Shown: piece after piece, positions 14,268 through 21,888 of the stretch
Position numbering within the stretch: the first letter of the stretch is position 1
Layout: each line of letters begins with the position of its first letter
Origin: CAYGVX01 sp964395545
Lineage (GTDB): Archaea > Thermoproteota > Bathyarchaeia > Bathyarchaeales > SOJC01
DNA length: 30,412 bases
Assembly: GCA_964395545.1 (NCBI GenBank)
Contig: CAYNAW010000014.1
Span: 1 to 30,412 of the forward strand
Direction: 5' to 3'
Position numbers and translations under genes: made by a program
Notes under the pieces: generated by a model
Seen by the model: the letters and a program-made list of their open reading frames with translations, nothing else
Databases searched by the model: none
Told to the model about the DNA's origin: nothing

Positions 14268-14864
14268 ATGACTGAGTGGAAACAGAAACGCCGACACTTG
14301 CGCTATTACAACATCACTGCTAACCTTTATGACACCCGTTATGCTGAAGAACAGGCCCTCAAGATTGAGGCTGCCATTGAAAGCCTGAAACGCACGCGAC
14401 ACGGTTCAATCCTTGACTTGGGCTGTGGGACGGGGCTTCTTCTTCCAAGAATACACAGGGCGAAAGAGATCGTGTGCGCGGACATATCCCGACATATGCT
14501 TAGACGAATAGAGACGAGCACGAAGCGTTCTGCTAACCTCCATGTGGTCGTGGCCGATGCCGACCACACGCCGTTCCGGCACGACTATTTTGACTCGGTC
14601 TTTGCCATCACCCTGTTACAAAACATGCCAAACCCAAGCCAAACGCTCGAAGAAATGCGACGCGTCACCAAACCCGACGCCACGATGGTTGTCACCGGCT
14701 TGAAGAAACATCTTACCCAACAGAGCTTTCTGAGCCTCCTCAAGAAAGCAGCGCTGAAACCACAACTTGTGCCCACGAATGAACGTCTAAAATGCCATAT
14801 CGCGAAATGCAAAAAGGCAAAGAAGCGCAAATCCTGCAAACCGGATGGGCACCATCGTAGTTGA
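14268..14864 (+). CDS. Class I SAM-dependent methyltransferase
   Basis: 198 residues. The Rossmann-type SAM-binding motif I is ILDLGCGTGLLLPRI (about residues 46-60), with the acidic end of strand 2 at CADIS, motif II ADADHTPFRHDYFD and the FAITLLQNM strand 4 segment. N-terminal YYNITANLYDTRYAEEQ is typical of the UbiE/COQ5-like Methyltransf_11 group of small-molecule methyltransferases. The C-terminal tail is basic and holds three cysteines (CHIAKCKKAKKRKSC), unusual for the group. The substrate cannot be read from sequence. A TATA box at 14230-14237 supports the ATG. A 24-codon cysteine-rich frame starts eight bases after the stop. Confidence 0.88.
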   Translation: MTEWKQKRRHLRYYNITANLYDTRYAEEQALKIEAAIESLKRTRHGSILDLGCGTGLLLPRIHRAKEIVCADISRHMLRRIETSTKRSANLHVVVADADHTPFRHDYFDSVFAITLLQNMPNPSQTLEEMRRVTKPDATMVVTGLKKHLTQQSFLSLLKKAALKPQLVPTNERLKCHIAKCKKAKKRKSCKPDGHHRS

Positions 14865-14872
14865 GGCCCCTC

Positions 14873-14947
14873 ATGGGTAAAGACAGAAGGTGTGAGTGCT
14901 CTGCTTGCGCTAAAACTCAGATAGGTTGTTCAACTATTGACTGTTGA
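14873..14947 (+). CDS. Possible 24-residue cysteine-rich microprotein
   Basis: ATG at 14873 is preceded by GAGG six bases upstream. The 24-residue translation begins MGKDRRCECSACAK and ends GCSTIDC, giving five cysteines including C-x-C-x2-C, which could bind a metal ion. It sits eight bases after the methyltransferase and thirteen bases before a membrane protein on the same strand, so the three could share one message. Being so short, it may be chance. The cysteine density and the spacing are the only support. Confidence 0.35.
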   Translation: MGKDRRCECSACAKTQIGCSTIDC

Positions 14948-14959
14948 AGGAATTCTCCG

Positions 14960-15328
14960 TTGTGGGATGCGGTGTTTGACCGGCTGGAGAAGATTCTTGA
15001 GGCCATCTTGGAAGCCTTGGGCATTCCCTTGAAAGTCGCCCTGTTTTTTCTGAACGTGCTTGTTCTTCTGGTTTGTTTCTCGACTATTGGGTATTATGGA
15101 TACTATCTTATTATAGTCATACTAGTGGCAGAGATGCCGATAGCATACGTTATACTTAAGGAATTTTGGAGACAGGCACATCTGCTGCCTAAACATGAGG
15201 GATTCGAGTCGAATTCAGAGCAGATGGAAAACGCAATACTATGTGAAAATCGTCAAGCGACGAAAAGACTAATGCAGGCGTTTGCGGTTAACTTTTTTGT
15301 CGATACCCGAGAGAGGCATTGCTGCTAA
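14960..15328 (+). CDS. Small membrane protein, unknown function
   Basis: 122 residues from a TTG that follows GAAGGA by nine bases. An amphipathic N-terminal helix (FDRLEKILEAILEALG) leads into two hydrophobic segments (about residues 24-44 and 47-67, with GYYGYYLIIVILVAEMPIAYVIL). The rest is a hydrophilic tail ending in CC. The last 60 bases overlap the end of the convergent gene at 15269 on the other strand, so either the overlap is real or this frame ends too late. No family recognised. Moderate confidence, based on the clean membrane pattern and the ribosome-binding site. Confidence 0.5.
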   Translation: MWDAVFDRLEKILEAILEALGIPLKVALFFLNVLVLLVCFSTIGYYGYYLIIVILVAEMPIAYVILKEFWRQAHLLPKHEGFESNSEQMENAILCENRQATKRLMQAFAVNFFVDTRERHCC

Positions 15329-15946
15329 CATGACTGATCCACTGTCAACTGTTGGCTTCAGCAGATTTTCACCGCAGTAAGGACAGAGTCTGAATTCAGT
15401 CAGGATCTCCCGTCCACAAGATGGACACAACTTGTGCTTTTTGACCTCACGTTCCAACCGCTTAACCGTCTTTCCCAAGCTTTCGACATCGTCCTTCAAG
15501 CTCTCCACTGAATCGCAGAGTGGACTGATATTCAGAACCTCACCTCGCACGTTCAACACAGTATCCCGCAACCCGGCTAGCAACTTGCCATTGGTCTCCA
15601 AAGTCTCGCTCATCATCTCCAAAATCCCACCCTTAGCTTCCAACAATTCAACATCCGCCTGATTTTCCTTTTTCCCATCCTCCAACACCTTACCCAAGAA
15701 AGTCTCAATAGGATTCCTCAAAGCAACTACAGTCGTTCCACCCCAAAACAGGAACACGGTCGTTAGAGAACACAGCAAATAGAGAATTGGGTCAACCGGC
15801 CCCAGAAACCTTATGAACGGATAGACTGAAAGCAGGAGCGACTTTGTCTGGCTCCCAGTCAGCCACAGAAAACCATCCAGAACATGCAGCCCAGCTAAGA
15901 ACGTAAAGGAGCCCAAAACCCAGACAGCGACACCCTTTCTGACCAC
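15269..15946 (-). CDS. Membrane protein with coiled coil and C-terminal zinc ribbon
   Basis: 225 residues starting with GTG. Two to three N-terminal hydrophobic segments are seen (about 7-30, 35-50 and 53-75). A long heptad-rich helix of about 90 residues follows (about 85-170, with DVELLEAKGGILEMMSET and VESLKDDVESLGKTVKRLE in part). A four-cysteine zinc ribbon then appears: CPSCGREI ... LCPYCGEN (about 174-194). The arrangement suggests a membrane-anchored scaffold or sensor projecting a coiled coil and a zinc ribbon into the cytoplasm. Function unknown. It shares the zinc-ribbon end with the proteins at 11206 and 11603. Confidence 0.8.
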   Translation of the reverse strand: MVRKGVAVWVLGSFTFLAGLHVLDGFLWLTGSQTKSLLLSVYPFIRFLGPVDPILYLLCSLTTVFLFWGGTTVVALRNPIETFLGKVLEDGKKENQADVELLEAKGGILEMMSETLETNGKLLAGLRDTVLNVRGEVLNISPLCDSVESLKDDVESLGKTVKRLEREVKKHKLCPSCGREILTEFRLCPYCGENLLKPTVDSGSVMLAAMPLSGIDKKVNRKRLH

Positions 15947-16070
15947 CAGAGAACAACTCCTCTAGACAACAGTTCTAGAAGATAACAACGCTTAACCCTA
16001 ATTAAGCCGCTATTCCCAGACAAAGCATATATCCAAAACCGACACATGGCAAACACGATGTCCAGCTAAT

Positions 16071-16079
16071 CTTAAATAC
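16071..16079 (+). promoter_or_regulatory. TATA box of the cupin gene
   Basis: CTTAAATAC, 36-44 bases before the ATG at 16115. The same nine bases form the cdc48 TATA box (17619-17627). Confidence 0.65.
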
Positions 16080-16114
16080 CCCTCCACTTTCCATCTGATA
16101 GCGAGCGTATCACA

Positions 16115-16468
16115 ATGGGATTCAAAGCTGTCCATTACTCTGAGGTCAAAGTTGAAGAAGTGACTGAAGGCGGTGCCGAGGGCACCACAATCCGCTGGCT
16201 GATCGCACGAGAAGATGGCGCTGAGCATTTCGCCATGAGACACTTCGAGATGGCTCCAGGCGGGCATTCCCCACATCATTCTCACGAATGGGAGCACGAG
16301 GTTTTCATACTGGAAGGTGAATGCCTCGTCGTCTGCGGTGAACACCGGAAGAAAGTCGGCACTGGCCACGCAGTCTTCATCCCTCCTAATGTCATGCACC
16401 ACTTCAGAAACGAAGGGAAAGGTGCCTTGAGGTTCATCTGCCTCGTTCCACACCATCAGCAACGCTGA
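16115..16468 (+). CDS. Cupin-domain metal-binding protein
   Basis: A 117-residue single-domain cupin. Cupin motif 1 is GGHSPHHSHEWEHEVFILEG, the expected G-x5-H-x-H-x3-E-x6-G pattern with His, His and Glu as metal ligands. Motif 2 is HAVFIPPNVMHHFRNEG, giving the fourth His. It resembles small stand-alone cupins that bind a divalent metal and act as dioxygenases, isomerases or sensors; the substrate is unknown. The gene is monocistronic, with its own TATA box and about 200 bases to the next gene. Confidence 0.9.
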   Translation: MGFKAVHYSEVKVEEVTEGGAEGTTIRWLIAREDGAEHFAMRHFEMAPGGHSPHHSHEWEHEVFILEGECLVVCGEHRKKVGTGHAVFIPPNVMHHFRNEGKGALRFICLVPHHQQR

Positions 16469-16686
16469 TTTTCTTGGCGATGGACAACTTCGCCACTTGA
16501 AGCCCTCCCATGAGTGATGTAGTTGCCAACCCAAAAAAAACTGTGTTTCCTGCCGAACTGCTTGTGGGCGACTCTTATGCGTCAATTTACCCTCTGAATC
16601 TTGTGTGGAAGATGAATCTTCAGTATTAATCTCCGAGTCGCAAAGATTAATGGTTCAAAGATACGAGTTCTGGAGAGGTGTCACGT

Positions 16687-16893
16687 TTGAACAGCACATT
16701 GTTTGAGGCTTGTAAGGAATTGATCGACGACGTCAAGTCAGGGTCGACTGATTTAGTGTTTAAAGAGGTTTGCTTAGAGATTTTGGCGCGTGCAAAACAT
16801 GTCTTGAACGATGAGGAGTTCGAGGTTTTAGTGGAATATACGTCGGAACGCATGCAGGAGAGAACACACGTTTCGATTAACGTGTCAAGGTAA
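16687..16893 (+). CDS. Small helical protein, unknown function
   Basis: 68 residues from TTG 16687, chosen because GGAGAGGTG (16672-16680) ends six bases before it; GTG 16678 is part of that ribosome-binding site and is a poor start. The protein is acidic and helical (ACKELIDDVKSGSTDLVFKE and LNDEEFEVLVEYTSERM) with no recognised motif. A TATTAAT box (about 16624-16630) lies upstream. It could be a small regulatory or chaperone-like protein, but nothing shows this. Confidence 0.6.
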   Translation: MNSTLFEACKELIDDVKSGSTDLVFKEVCLEILARAKHVLNDEEFEVLVEYTSERMQERTHVSINVSR

Positions 16894-17043
16894 CCTTGGC
16901 TCCAGGCATCTCTCTTTTCCAGTGCATTCGGTCATCGTGCTCTTGTCACGTTGTGCTCTCTCTTTCTATCATCTTGGTTTCAATTAGGTGCTCGGCCAAA
17001 CACTAGGAGTTAAGCCTAGACGTTTCTTTTTCGGGAGGAGAGA

Positions 17044-17052
17044 AGATATAAG
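17044..17052 (+). promoter_or_regulatory. TATA box of the Zn-ribbon/aEF1-beta operon
   Basis: AGATATAAG, about 50 bases before the GTG at 17099, leaving a leader of roughly 25 bases that includes a GGGGTGA ribosome-binding site. Confidence 0.6.
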
Positions 17053-17098
17053 AGGAGGTTTTTCATACAACATCTGAGCTTGACGGGGTGATATTGCC

Positions 17099-17296
17099 GT
17101 GAACTCTGAGGCTAAGGCTGCGAGTGTGATGCAGACTCCCGTATGTACTAGTTGTAATCGTACTATTCCTGTGGGTTCGAAGGCTACGAAGTTCAACTGT
17201 CCCAATTGTGGTGAGATCGTGCTCTGGCGGTGTCAGAAGTGCCGCCAGTTTGGGCGTTTATACAAGTGTCCGAAATGTGGATTTGTGGGGCCTTGA
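17099..17296 (+). CDS. Zn-ribbon RNA-binding protein involved in translation (COG2888-like)
   Basis: 65 residues with eight cysteines in four C-x2-C pairs: CTSC, CPNC, CQKC and CPKC, forming two zinc ribbons. The pattern TIPVGSKATKFNCPNCGE and WRCQKCRQFGRLYKCPKCGF matches the small archaeal protein annotated as a predicted RNA-binding protein in translation (DUF1610). In many archaea it stands directly before the aEF1-beta gene, as here, where the next start is two bases after the stop. The GTG start has a GGGGTGA ribosome-binding site seven bases ahead. Biochemical role is not established. Confidence 0.88.
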   Translation: MNSEAKAASVMQTPVCTSCNRTIPVGSKATKFNCPNCGEIVLWRCQKCRQFGRLYKCPKCGFVGP

Positions 17297-17298
17297 GC

Positions 17299-17574
17299 TT
17301 GGCGAGCGTTGTGGTTAGTTATAAGATCTTTCCCACGGGTTTAGAGGTGGATTTCGAGGAGCTGAAGAAGCAGATTGAGGAGGTGCTTCCCTCTCAGGCT
17401 AAGATTTATGGGGGCTACCAGACGGAGCCCGTTGCTTTCGGGTTGAACGCGCTTATAGCCCACATTCAAATCCCCGAAGACGAGTCGGGGGTAGTGGAGG
17501 AAGTGGAGAAGAGTCTGGAGGGCATTCAAACGGTTAGCCAGATTCAGACGCTTATGGTCAGGAGAACGCGCTAA
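17299..17574 (+). CDS. ef1b: Elongation factor 1-beta (aEF1B)
   Basis: The archaeal nucleotide-exchange factor for EF1-alpha, 91 residues from TTG 17299, the usual family size. It opens ASVVVSYKIFPTGLEVDFEEL and continues with GGYQTEPVAFGLNALIAHIQIP, which is the conserved central strand of the ferredoxin-like exchange domain, and ends TVSQIQTLMVRRTR. An in-frame extension upstream overlaps the Zn-ribbon gene and is not part of the protein; the TTG lies two bases after that gene's stop, preceded by GTGGGG. Together the two genes form a translation-related operon. Confidence 0.93.
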   Translation: MASVVVSYKIFPTGLEVDFEELKKQIEEVLPSQAKIYGGYQTEPVAFGLNALIAHIQIPEDESGVVEEVEKSLEGIQTVSQIQTLMVRRTR

Positions 17575-17618
17575 CACCTATTAGCTTGAATGTTTATAAG
17601 TGACGTGGTCAGTTTCGA

Positions 17619-17627
17619 CTTAAATAC
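17619..17627 (+). promoter_or_regulatory. TATA box of the cdc48 gene
   Basis: CTTAAATAC, 28-36 bases before the ATG, predicting a leader of about ten bases or less. Confidence 0.7.
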
Positions 17628-17654
17628 TCACAATTTCAGCAAGATGGGTTTAGC

Positions 17655-19826
17655 ATGAGTGAAGTGCAGCTACGTGTAGGAGATGCGAAACAACGGGACG
17701 TTGGCCGTGGCATTGCTCGTCTCGACCAGAAAACCATGCAACAGCTTGGCATCAGCGCCGGAGACGTTATCGAAATCACTGGGAAACGAACCACCAGTGC
17801 GATCGCGTGGCCAGCCTACAGCGAAGACCAAGAGAAGGGGCTGATTCGCATTGACGGCTTCACGCGGAAGAACGCGGGAGTGGCCATCAACGAGTATGTG
17901 GTGATCAAGTCGGCGGCTGTCAAGAATGCGACGAGCATTATCTTGGCGCCTGTTGACATGAGGTTGAACGTTGATGACGATTTCACGAATTTTGTGAAGA
18001 ACCGGCTGATGGAACGCACGTTCGTCGAAGGGGACACCACTCTGGTCATGATGCTCGGACATGCCATACCTTTCACGGTGACGAAAAGTCGTCCCCATGG
18101 AATAGTGCGGATAACTAAGGACACGAATTTTCAAATCCTCAATGAACCGGCGCCCGAAGCAAAAGGTGTTCCGCGGACGACGTACGAGGACATAGGCGGT
18201 CTTCACGAGGAACTTCAACGCGTAAGAGAGATGGTTGAATTACCTCTAAGGCATCCTGAAATCTTCCAGCGGTTAGGCATCGAACCGCCGAAAGGCGTTC
18301 TGCTCCACGGCCCGCCGGGATGCGGTAAGACCCTGCTTGCCAGGGCTGTAGCGAACGAGTCTGAAGCTAACTTCTTCTCAATTAATGGTCCAGAGATAAT
18401 GAGCAAGTTCTACGGTGAGTCAGAGGCTAGGCTTAGGGAGATTTTTCAACAGGCACAGCAAAATGCACCGAGCATCATATTCATAGACGAGTTGGACGCT
18501 ATAGCCCCGAAGAGAGAAGAGGTCACGGGAGAGGTTGAGAGGCGAGTTGTGGCTCAGCTCTTGGCTCTCATGGACGGTTTGGGTGGAAGAGGAAACGTCA
18601 TCGTGATAGGCGCAACTAACCGACCGGGCGCCCTTGACCCCGCCCTTCGGAGACCCGGGCGCTTCGACCGAGAGATAGAAATCGGCGTTCCCGACAAGCA
18701 GGCACGACATGAAATCACGCAGATTCACACGCGCGGCATGCCTTTGGCTGAAGATGTTGACTTGAAAAAACTGTCTGACATGACTCATGGCTATACAGGC
18801 GCCGACCTTGCAGCCTTGAGTAGAGAAACGGCGATGAAAGCCCTCAGGCGTTACTTGCCCGAGATCAACTTAGAAGAGGAGCACATTCCACCTTCAGTGC
18901 TGGAGAAGATGGAGGTGAGGCTGGAAGACTTCGTCAACGCCTACAAGGAAATCACCCCTACTGCTATGCGGGAAGTGTACATCGAAACGCCCACGGTGCA
19001 CTGGACGGATATCGGAGGGCTGGAACAGGTGAAACGGGAGCTTAGGGAGGCAGTCGAGTGGCCTCTGAAAACCCCTGAAGTCTTCAGTCGATTAGGCATT
19101 AAACCGCCCAAAGGCATCATGCTGTTCGGTCCGCCGGGATGCGGCAAGACACTGCTCGCGCGGGCTGTGGCAACGGAGAGCGAAGCCAACTTCATCACGA
19201 TAAAGGGTCCCGAAGTCTTCAGCAAGTGGGTGGGAGAGTCCGAGAAGGCTATACGAGAGGTCTTCCGCAAAGCGCGGATGGCAGCTCCTGCAGTTATTTT
19301 CTTCGACGAGTTCGACTCCCTCGTTCCCCGTAGAGGCATGGGATTCGCCGACAGCGGCGTGACGGAACGAGTCATCAGCCAACTCCTAACCGAGATGGAC
19401 GGCATATTGAGCTTGGAAGACGTGGTTGTCATCGCCGCTACCAACCGACCAGACATCATAGACCGCGCCGTATTGCGTCCAGGCCGCTTCGACAGGCTCA
19501 TCTATGTGCCCGAGCCAGATGAACAGGCGAGGCTGGAAATCCTGAAGATATACACGAAGGATATGCCCTTGGGCAAAGACATTGAACTGGACGCTATGGT
19601 CAAAATGACTAAGGGCTACAGCGGCGCAGACATCCAAGCCTTCTGCCGCGAGGCTGCTCTGTACGCTCTTAGGAAGGACATAAACTCGAAGATCGTGACG
19701 CTTGCGGATTTCAAGGAAGCCACAAGCCAGATAGGCCCCACCATCACACCCGACATGGAAACGTGGTACAAAGGGTTCGTCAAACAGGTTAGACAACTGC
19801 AGAAGCCTACAACACCCGTAGCTTAA
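17655..19826 (+). CDS. cdc48: CDC48/VCP (VAT) family AAA ATPase
   Basis: A 723-residue double-ring unfoldase. Residues 1-180 are the N-domain (double-psi barrel and four-stranded barrel, opening LRVGDAKQRDVGRGIARLD). D1 has Walker A GPPGCGKT near 220, Walker B IIFIDELDA and second region of homology ATNRPGALDPALRRPGRFD. D2 has Walker A near 492, Walker B VIFFDEFDS and ATNRPDIIDRAVLRPGRFD. All catalytic residues look intact. It unfolds proteins for degradation or disassembly in the cytosol. The C-terminus reads QLQKPTTPVA and lacks the hydrophobic-Tyr-x end that lets some archaeal Cdc48 proteins dock on the 20S proteasome. A winged-helix gene starts 13 bases after the stop. Confidence 0.97.
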   Translation: MSEVQLRVGDAKQRDVGRGIARLDQKTMQQLGISAGDVIEITGKRTTSAIAWPAYSEDQEKGLIRIDGFTRKNAGVAINEYVVIKSAAVKNATSIILAPVDMRLNVDDDFTNFVKNRLMERTFVEGDTTLVMMLGHAIPFTVTKSRPHGIVRITKDTNFQILNEPAPEAKGVPRTTYEDIGGLHEELQRVREMVELPLRHPEIFQRLGIEPPKGVLLHGPPGCGKTLLARAVANESEANFFSINGPEIMSKFYGESEARLREIFQQAQQNAPSIIFIDELDAIAPKREEVTGEVERRVVAQLLALMDGLGGRGNVIVIGATNRPGALDPALRRPGRFDREIEIGVPDKQARHEITQIHTRGMPLAEDVDLKKLSDMTHGYTGADLAALSRETAMKALRRYLPEINLEEEHIPPSVLEKMEVRLEDFVNAYKEITPTAMREVYIETPTVHWTDIGGLEQVKRELREAVEWPLKTPEVFSRLGIKPPKGIMLFGPPGCGKTLLARAVATESEANFITIKGPEVFSKWVGESEKAIREVFRKARMAAPAVIFFDEFDSLVPRRGMGFADSGVTERVISQLLTEMDGILSLEDVVVIAATNRPDIIDRAVLRPGRFDRLIYVPEPDEQARLEILKIYTKDMPLGKDIELDAMVKMTKGYSGADIQAFCREAALYALRKDINSKIVTLADFKEATSQIGPTITPDMETWYKGFVKQVRQLQKPTTPVA

Positions 19827-19839
19827 ACGAGGTTGGAAG

Positions 19840-20085
19840 ATGGCAGCCAAAATTTGGAATCCGCATCCCCTCTCCACAATCATCGTCGAACTGCTGAAAC
19901 GGAAGGGACCCTCGACTGATTTTGAGCTTTACGACATGGTCAAAGAAATACAAGACGACCTTGGGTTTAGGGACGTGAACAAAGAACTGATGCGCCTTGA
20001 AATTGCAGGCGTGGTTCGCGTGTATGCTTTGGCTAGAGGCAAAAGACGAGTGGAGCTTGTGAAAGGAAAGAGAGCGGGCGCTTAA
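19840..20085 (+). CDS. Small winged-helix protein downstream of cdc48
   Basis: 81 residues with a single winged-helix fold: helix 1 LSTIIVELLKRKG, helix 2 FELYDMVKEI, helix 3 FRDVNKELMRLEIAGVV and a wing VRVYALARGKRRVELVK, with a basic end. It looks like a DNA-binding or protein-interaction wHTH. It begins 13 bases after cdc48 (a GAGG and GGAAG stretch precedes its ATG) and must be co-transcribed with it. No named family recognised; a role with Cdc48 is an inference from position. Its end is five bases from the convergent eL43 gene. Confidence 0.8.
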   Translation: MAAKIWNPHPLSTIIVELLKRKGPSTDFELYDMVKEIQDDLGFRDVNKELMRLEIAGVVRVYALARGKRRVELVKGKRAGA

Positions 20086-20090
20086 CGCTT

Positions 20091-20360
20091 TCAGGCTTCA
20101 GCGGAGGGGCCCTTCGAGGCTCTCTTCGCTGTTTCACCTAGCTTAGTCGACGGAACGTAGGCGCCTCCTGTGAAGGTGAAGCCACATTTTCTGCACTTCC
20201 ATAGTCCCACGCTTTGACGCTTGACGGTCGGGGCGTGACATTGAGGGCAACGGTGAGGCTTCTTCATCTCAGTCATCACTTCGATGTACCTCTTCCTCAC
20301 AGTGGCACCGTACCGTGCCTTAAACCCGCCTGCCGGTCCCATCTTTTTGGTCTTTCCCAT
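20091..20360 (-). CDS. rpl37ae: 50S ribosomal protein eL43 (L37Ae)
   Basis: 89 residues, a zinc-binding large-subunit protein shared by archaea and eukaryotes. The start GKTKKMGPAGGFKARYGATV and the ribbon CPQCHAPTVKRQSVGLWKCRKCG (four cysteines as two C-x2-C) are diagnostic. The ATG at 20360 overlaps the stop codon of rrp42 as TGATG, so translation is probably coupled; an extra TTG in front would only add one residue. It is the last gene of the exosome string here. In many archaea rpoP follows, but in this window a convergent winged-helix gene is found instead. Confidence 0.96.
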   Translation of the reverse strand: MGKTKKMGPAGGFKARYGATVRKRYIEVMTEMKKPHRCPQCHAPTVKRQSVGLWKCRKCGFTFTGGAYVPSTKLGETAKRASKGPSAEA

Positions 20361-21151
20361 CAAGTCTTCACCACAATCTTTCGCATCTCTGCAGTCTTCT
20401 CTACCGCGGTCTTCGCGACTTCCATGATCTGTTCAATGCTGAAAGTGCCCGTTCCACCTTTCTGAATCGCACAGATCTTCCCTTCTTTCTCGACGGTCAT
20501 GGTCAGCCTTGCATCCATCACCTGCTCTTCTTCTAGCCAAGGGTCGACAGCGAGCTTGTCGTTTATCTTCGCGAAGGTGACGGCTATTGGGTAGTTCTGC
20601 ATAGGCAACGGAATGTAGCCTGCTTTGGTCTTAACCTCACCGTCCTCCACTTCAAACTTGGGCATCTTTGTGTTCACCAAAGCAGCTAACGACGCGATGG
20701 CAGAGGCGTCAATAAGGTTGCCGTCATGGTTGAGCACGTACACGTCGATGAACACCACGACCACCTTCTTCCCAGGCGCAAGGCACAGTTTCTCGAGGTT
20801 GATGCATTTCGACTCCCGTAGTCCTCTGTCTACGACTCTCGCGAGTTCGATGGAATTCTCGTCTGGCGGGCCAGGCTCGAACGAAGGTGACGCGAGGGGC
20901 ACGAGTTCGGCATTAACCGTCAAAACCCCTTCGTTAGGAGTGTCTGGAAAGGGCTCGCCCGTCGCAATCTTCACTCCGACTAGAACTTCGGTCTTTCCGA
21001 GCAGGACTCGGGCTGAGCCTTCAGCTTTCTCGATTACGCCGACCTCCAGCTTGATTTCCCGGTAGTCTGTTAATCCTCTTCCGTCCAGCCTCATGCCTTT
21101 GCTCATCAACTGTGCTATCTGTTTCTGTTTCACACGGACTATCATGGACAT
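20360..21151 (-). CDS. rrp42: Exosome complex subunit Rrp42
   Basis: 263 residues of RNase PH-like fold. It is the non-catalytic partner of Rrp41 in the hexameric ring of the archaeal exosome, which degrades RNA 3'-5' with phosphate and can add tails. Diagnostic parts are GMRLDGRGLTDYREIKLEVG, VLLGKTEVLVGVKIATGEPFPDTP and the RVVDRGLRESKCINLEKLCL segment. As expected for Rrp42 it lacks the catalytic aspartate set of Rrp41. ATG 21151 overlaps the rrp41 stop as TAATG. The length is usual for the family. Confidence 0.97.
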   Translation of the reverse strand: MSMIVRVKQKQIAQLMSKGMRLDGRGLTDYREIKLEVGVIEKAEGSARVLLGKTEVLVGVKIATGEPFPDTPNEGVLTVNAELVPLASPSFEPGPPDENSIELARVVDRGLRESKCINLEKLCLAPGKKVVVVFIDVYVLNHDGNLIDASAIASLAALVNTKMPKFEVEDGEVKTKAGYIPLPMQNYPIAVTFAKINDKLAVDPWLEEEQVMDARLTMTVEKEGKICAIQKGGTGTFSIEQIMEVAKTAVEKTAEMRKIVVKT

Positions 21152-21888
21152 TACTCTGCCACCTCCTCCTTCACGGCAACATACTTCGCCTTCAACGCTT
21201 CCTTCTGTATGGTGTAGAGCAGCTTACAGCCCTCTATGGAGAGGCCTACCGCTTTCTCGAATTCCTCGAGCGTCAACTGTCCATCCATCTGGAGGAGAGT
21301 TATAGCGTTGAGGTTCGGCATGTACGCGACGGGGACGTCCGCTTCACCTTTCTTGTCTTCCTGATCACTCAAGTCCACGACCAGCTGTCCTTCAACCTTT
21401 CCCGCGGCGCAGGCAACTATGAGGTCGCGCATGGGGATGCCGCCGTCCGCAAGGGCCAGTGAGGCTGCTGTTATGCCTGAACATCTCGTGCCGCCGTCTG
21501 CTTGGAGGACTTCTATGAAGAGGTCTACGGATGTTCGGGGGTAGTATTCGAGGAATATGGCTGGTTCTAGGCATTCTCGTATCACTTTTGACAATTCTAG
21601 CTCCCTTCTCGAGGGTGCAGGCGACTTTCTCTCTTCTACCGAAAAGGGTGCCATGTGATACCGGCACCTCAGTAGGCAACGGTCGGGCAGAGTCAGGTGT
21701 TTTGGGTGCACCTCATGAGGTCCATACATCGCGGCAAGTATCTTGTTCTTTCCTTGTTCGATGTAGGCTGAGCCGTCCGCGTTGCTTAAAACGCCTACTT
21801 CAATCTTCGTGGTTCTTAACTCGTTGAATTTTCTTCCATCTACTCTTATGCCTTCTTTATCGATTAGTTTCTCTTCTGCTTTAGGCAT
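21151..21888 (-). CDS. rrp41: Exosome complex subunit Rrp41 (catalytic)
   Basis: 245 residues from ATG 21888, which has AGGTGA about nine bases ahead; a GTG at 21900 is also in frame. It is the phosphorolytic subunit of the exosome ring. Landmarks are IRVDGRKFNELR, GKNKILAAMYGPHEVHPK, RRELELSKVIRECLEPA (RNA and phosphate binding), QADGGTRCSGITAASLALADGG and the acidic catalytic stretch DLSDQEDKKGEADVPVAY. The start overlaps the rrp4 gene by eight bases, indicating coupled translation. Active-site residues look intact. Confidence 0.97.
   Translation of the reverse strand: MPKAEEKLIDKEGIRVDGRKFNELRTTKIEVGVLSNADGSAYIEQGKNKILAAMYGPHEVHPKHLTLPDRCLLRCRYHMAPFSVEERKSPAPSRRELELSKVIRECLEPAIFLEYYPRTSVDLFIEVLQADGGTRCSGITAASLALADGGIPMRDLIVACAAGKVEGQLVVDLSDQEDKKGEADVPVAYMPNLNAITLLQMDGQLTLEEFEKAVGLSIEGCKLLYTIQKEALKAKYVAVKEEVAE

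Noticed and set aside
16529..16545. A-run near the cupin gene end as terminator or sRNA
   Set aside because: No paired stem in front and no strand support; left out.
16010..16585. 191-codon minus-strand frame opposite the cupin gene
   Set aside because: No recognisable domain; the cupin on the plus strand has both motifs and a promoter.
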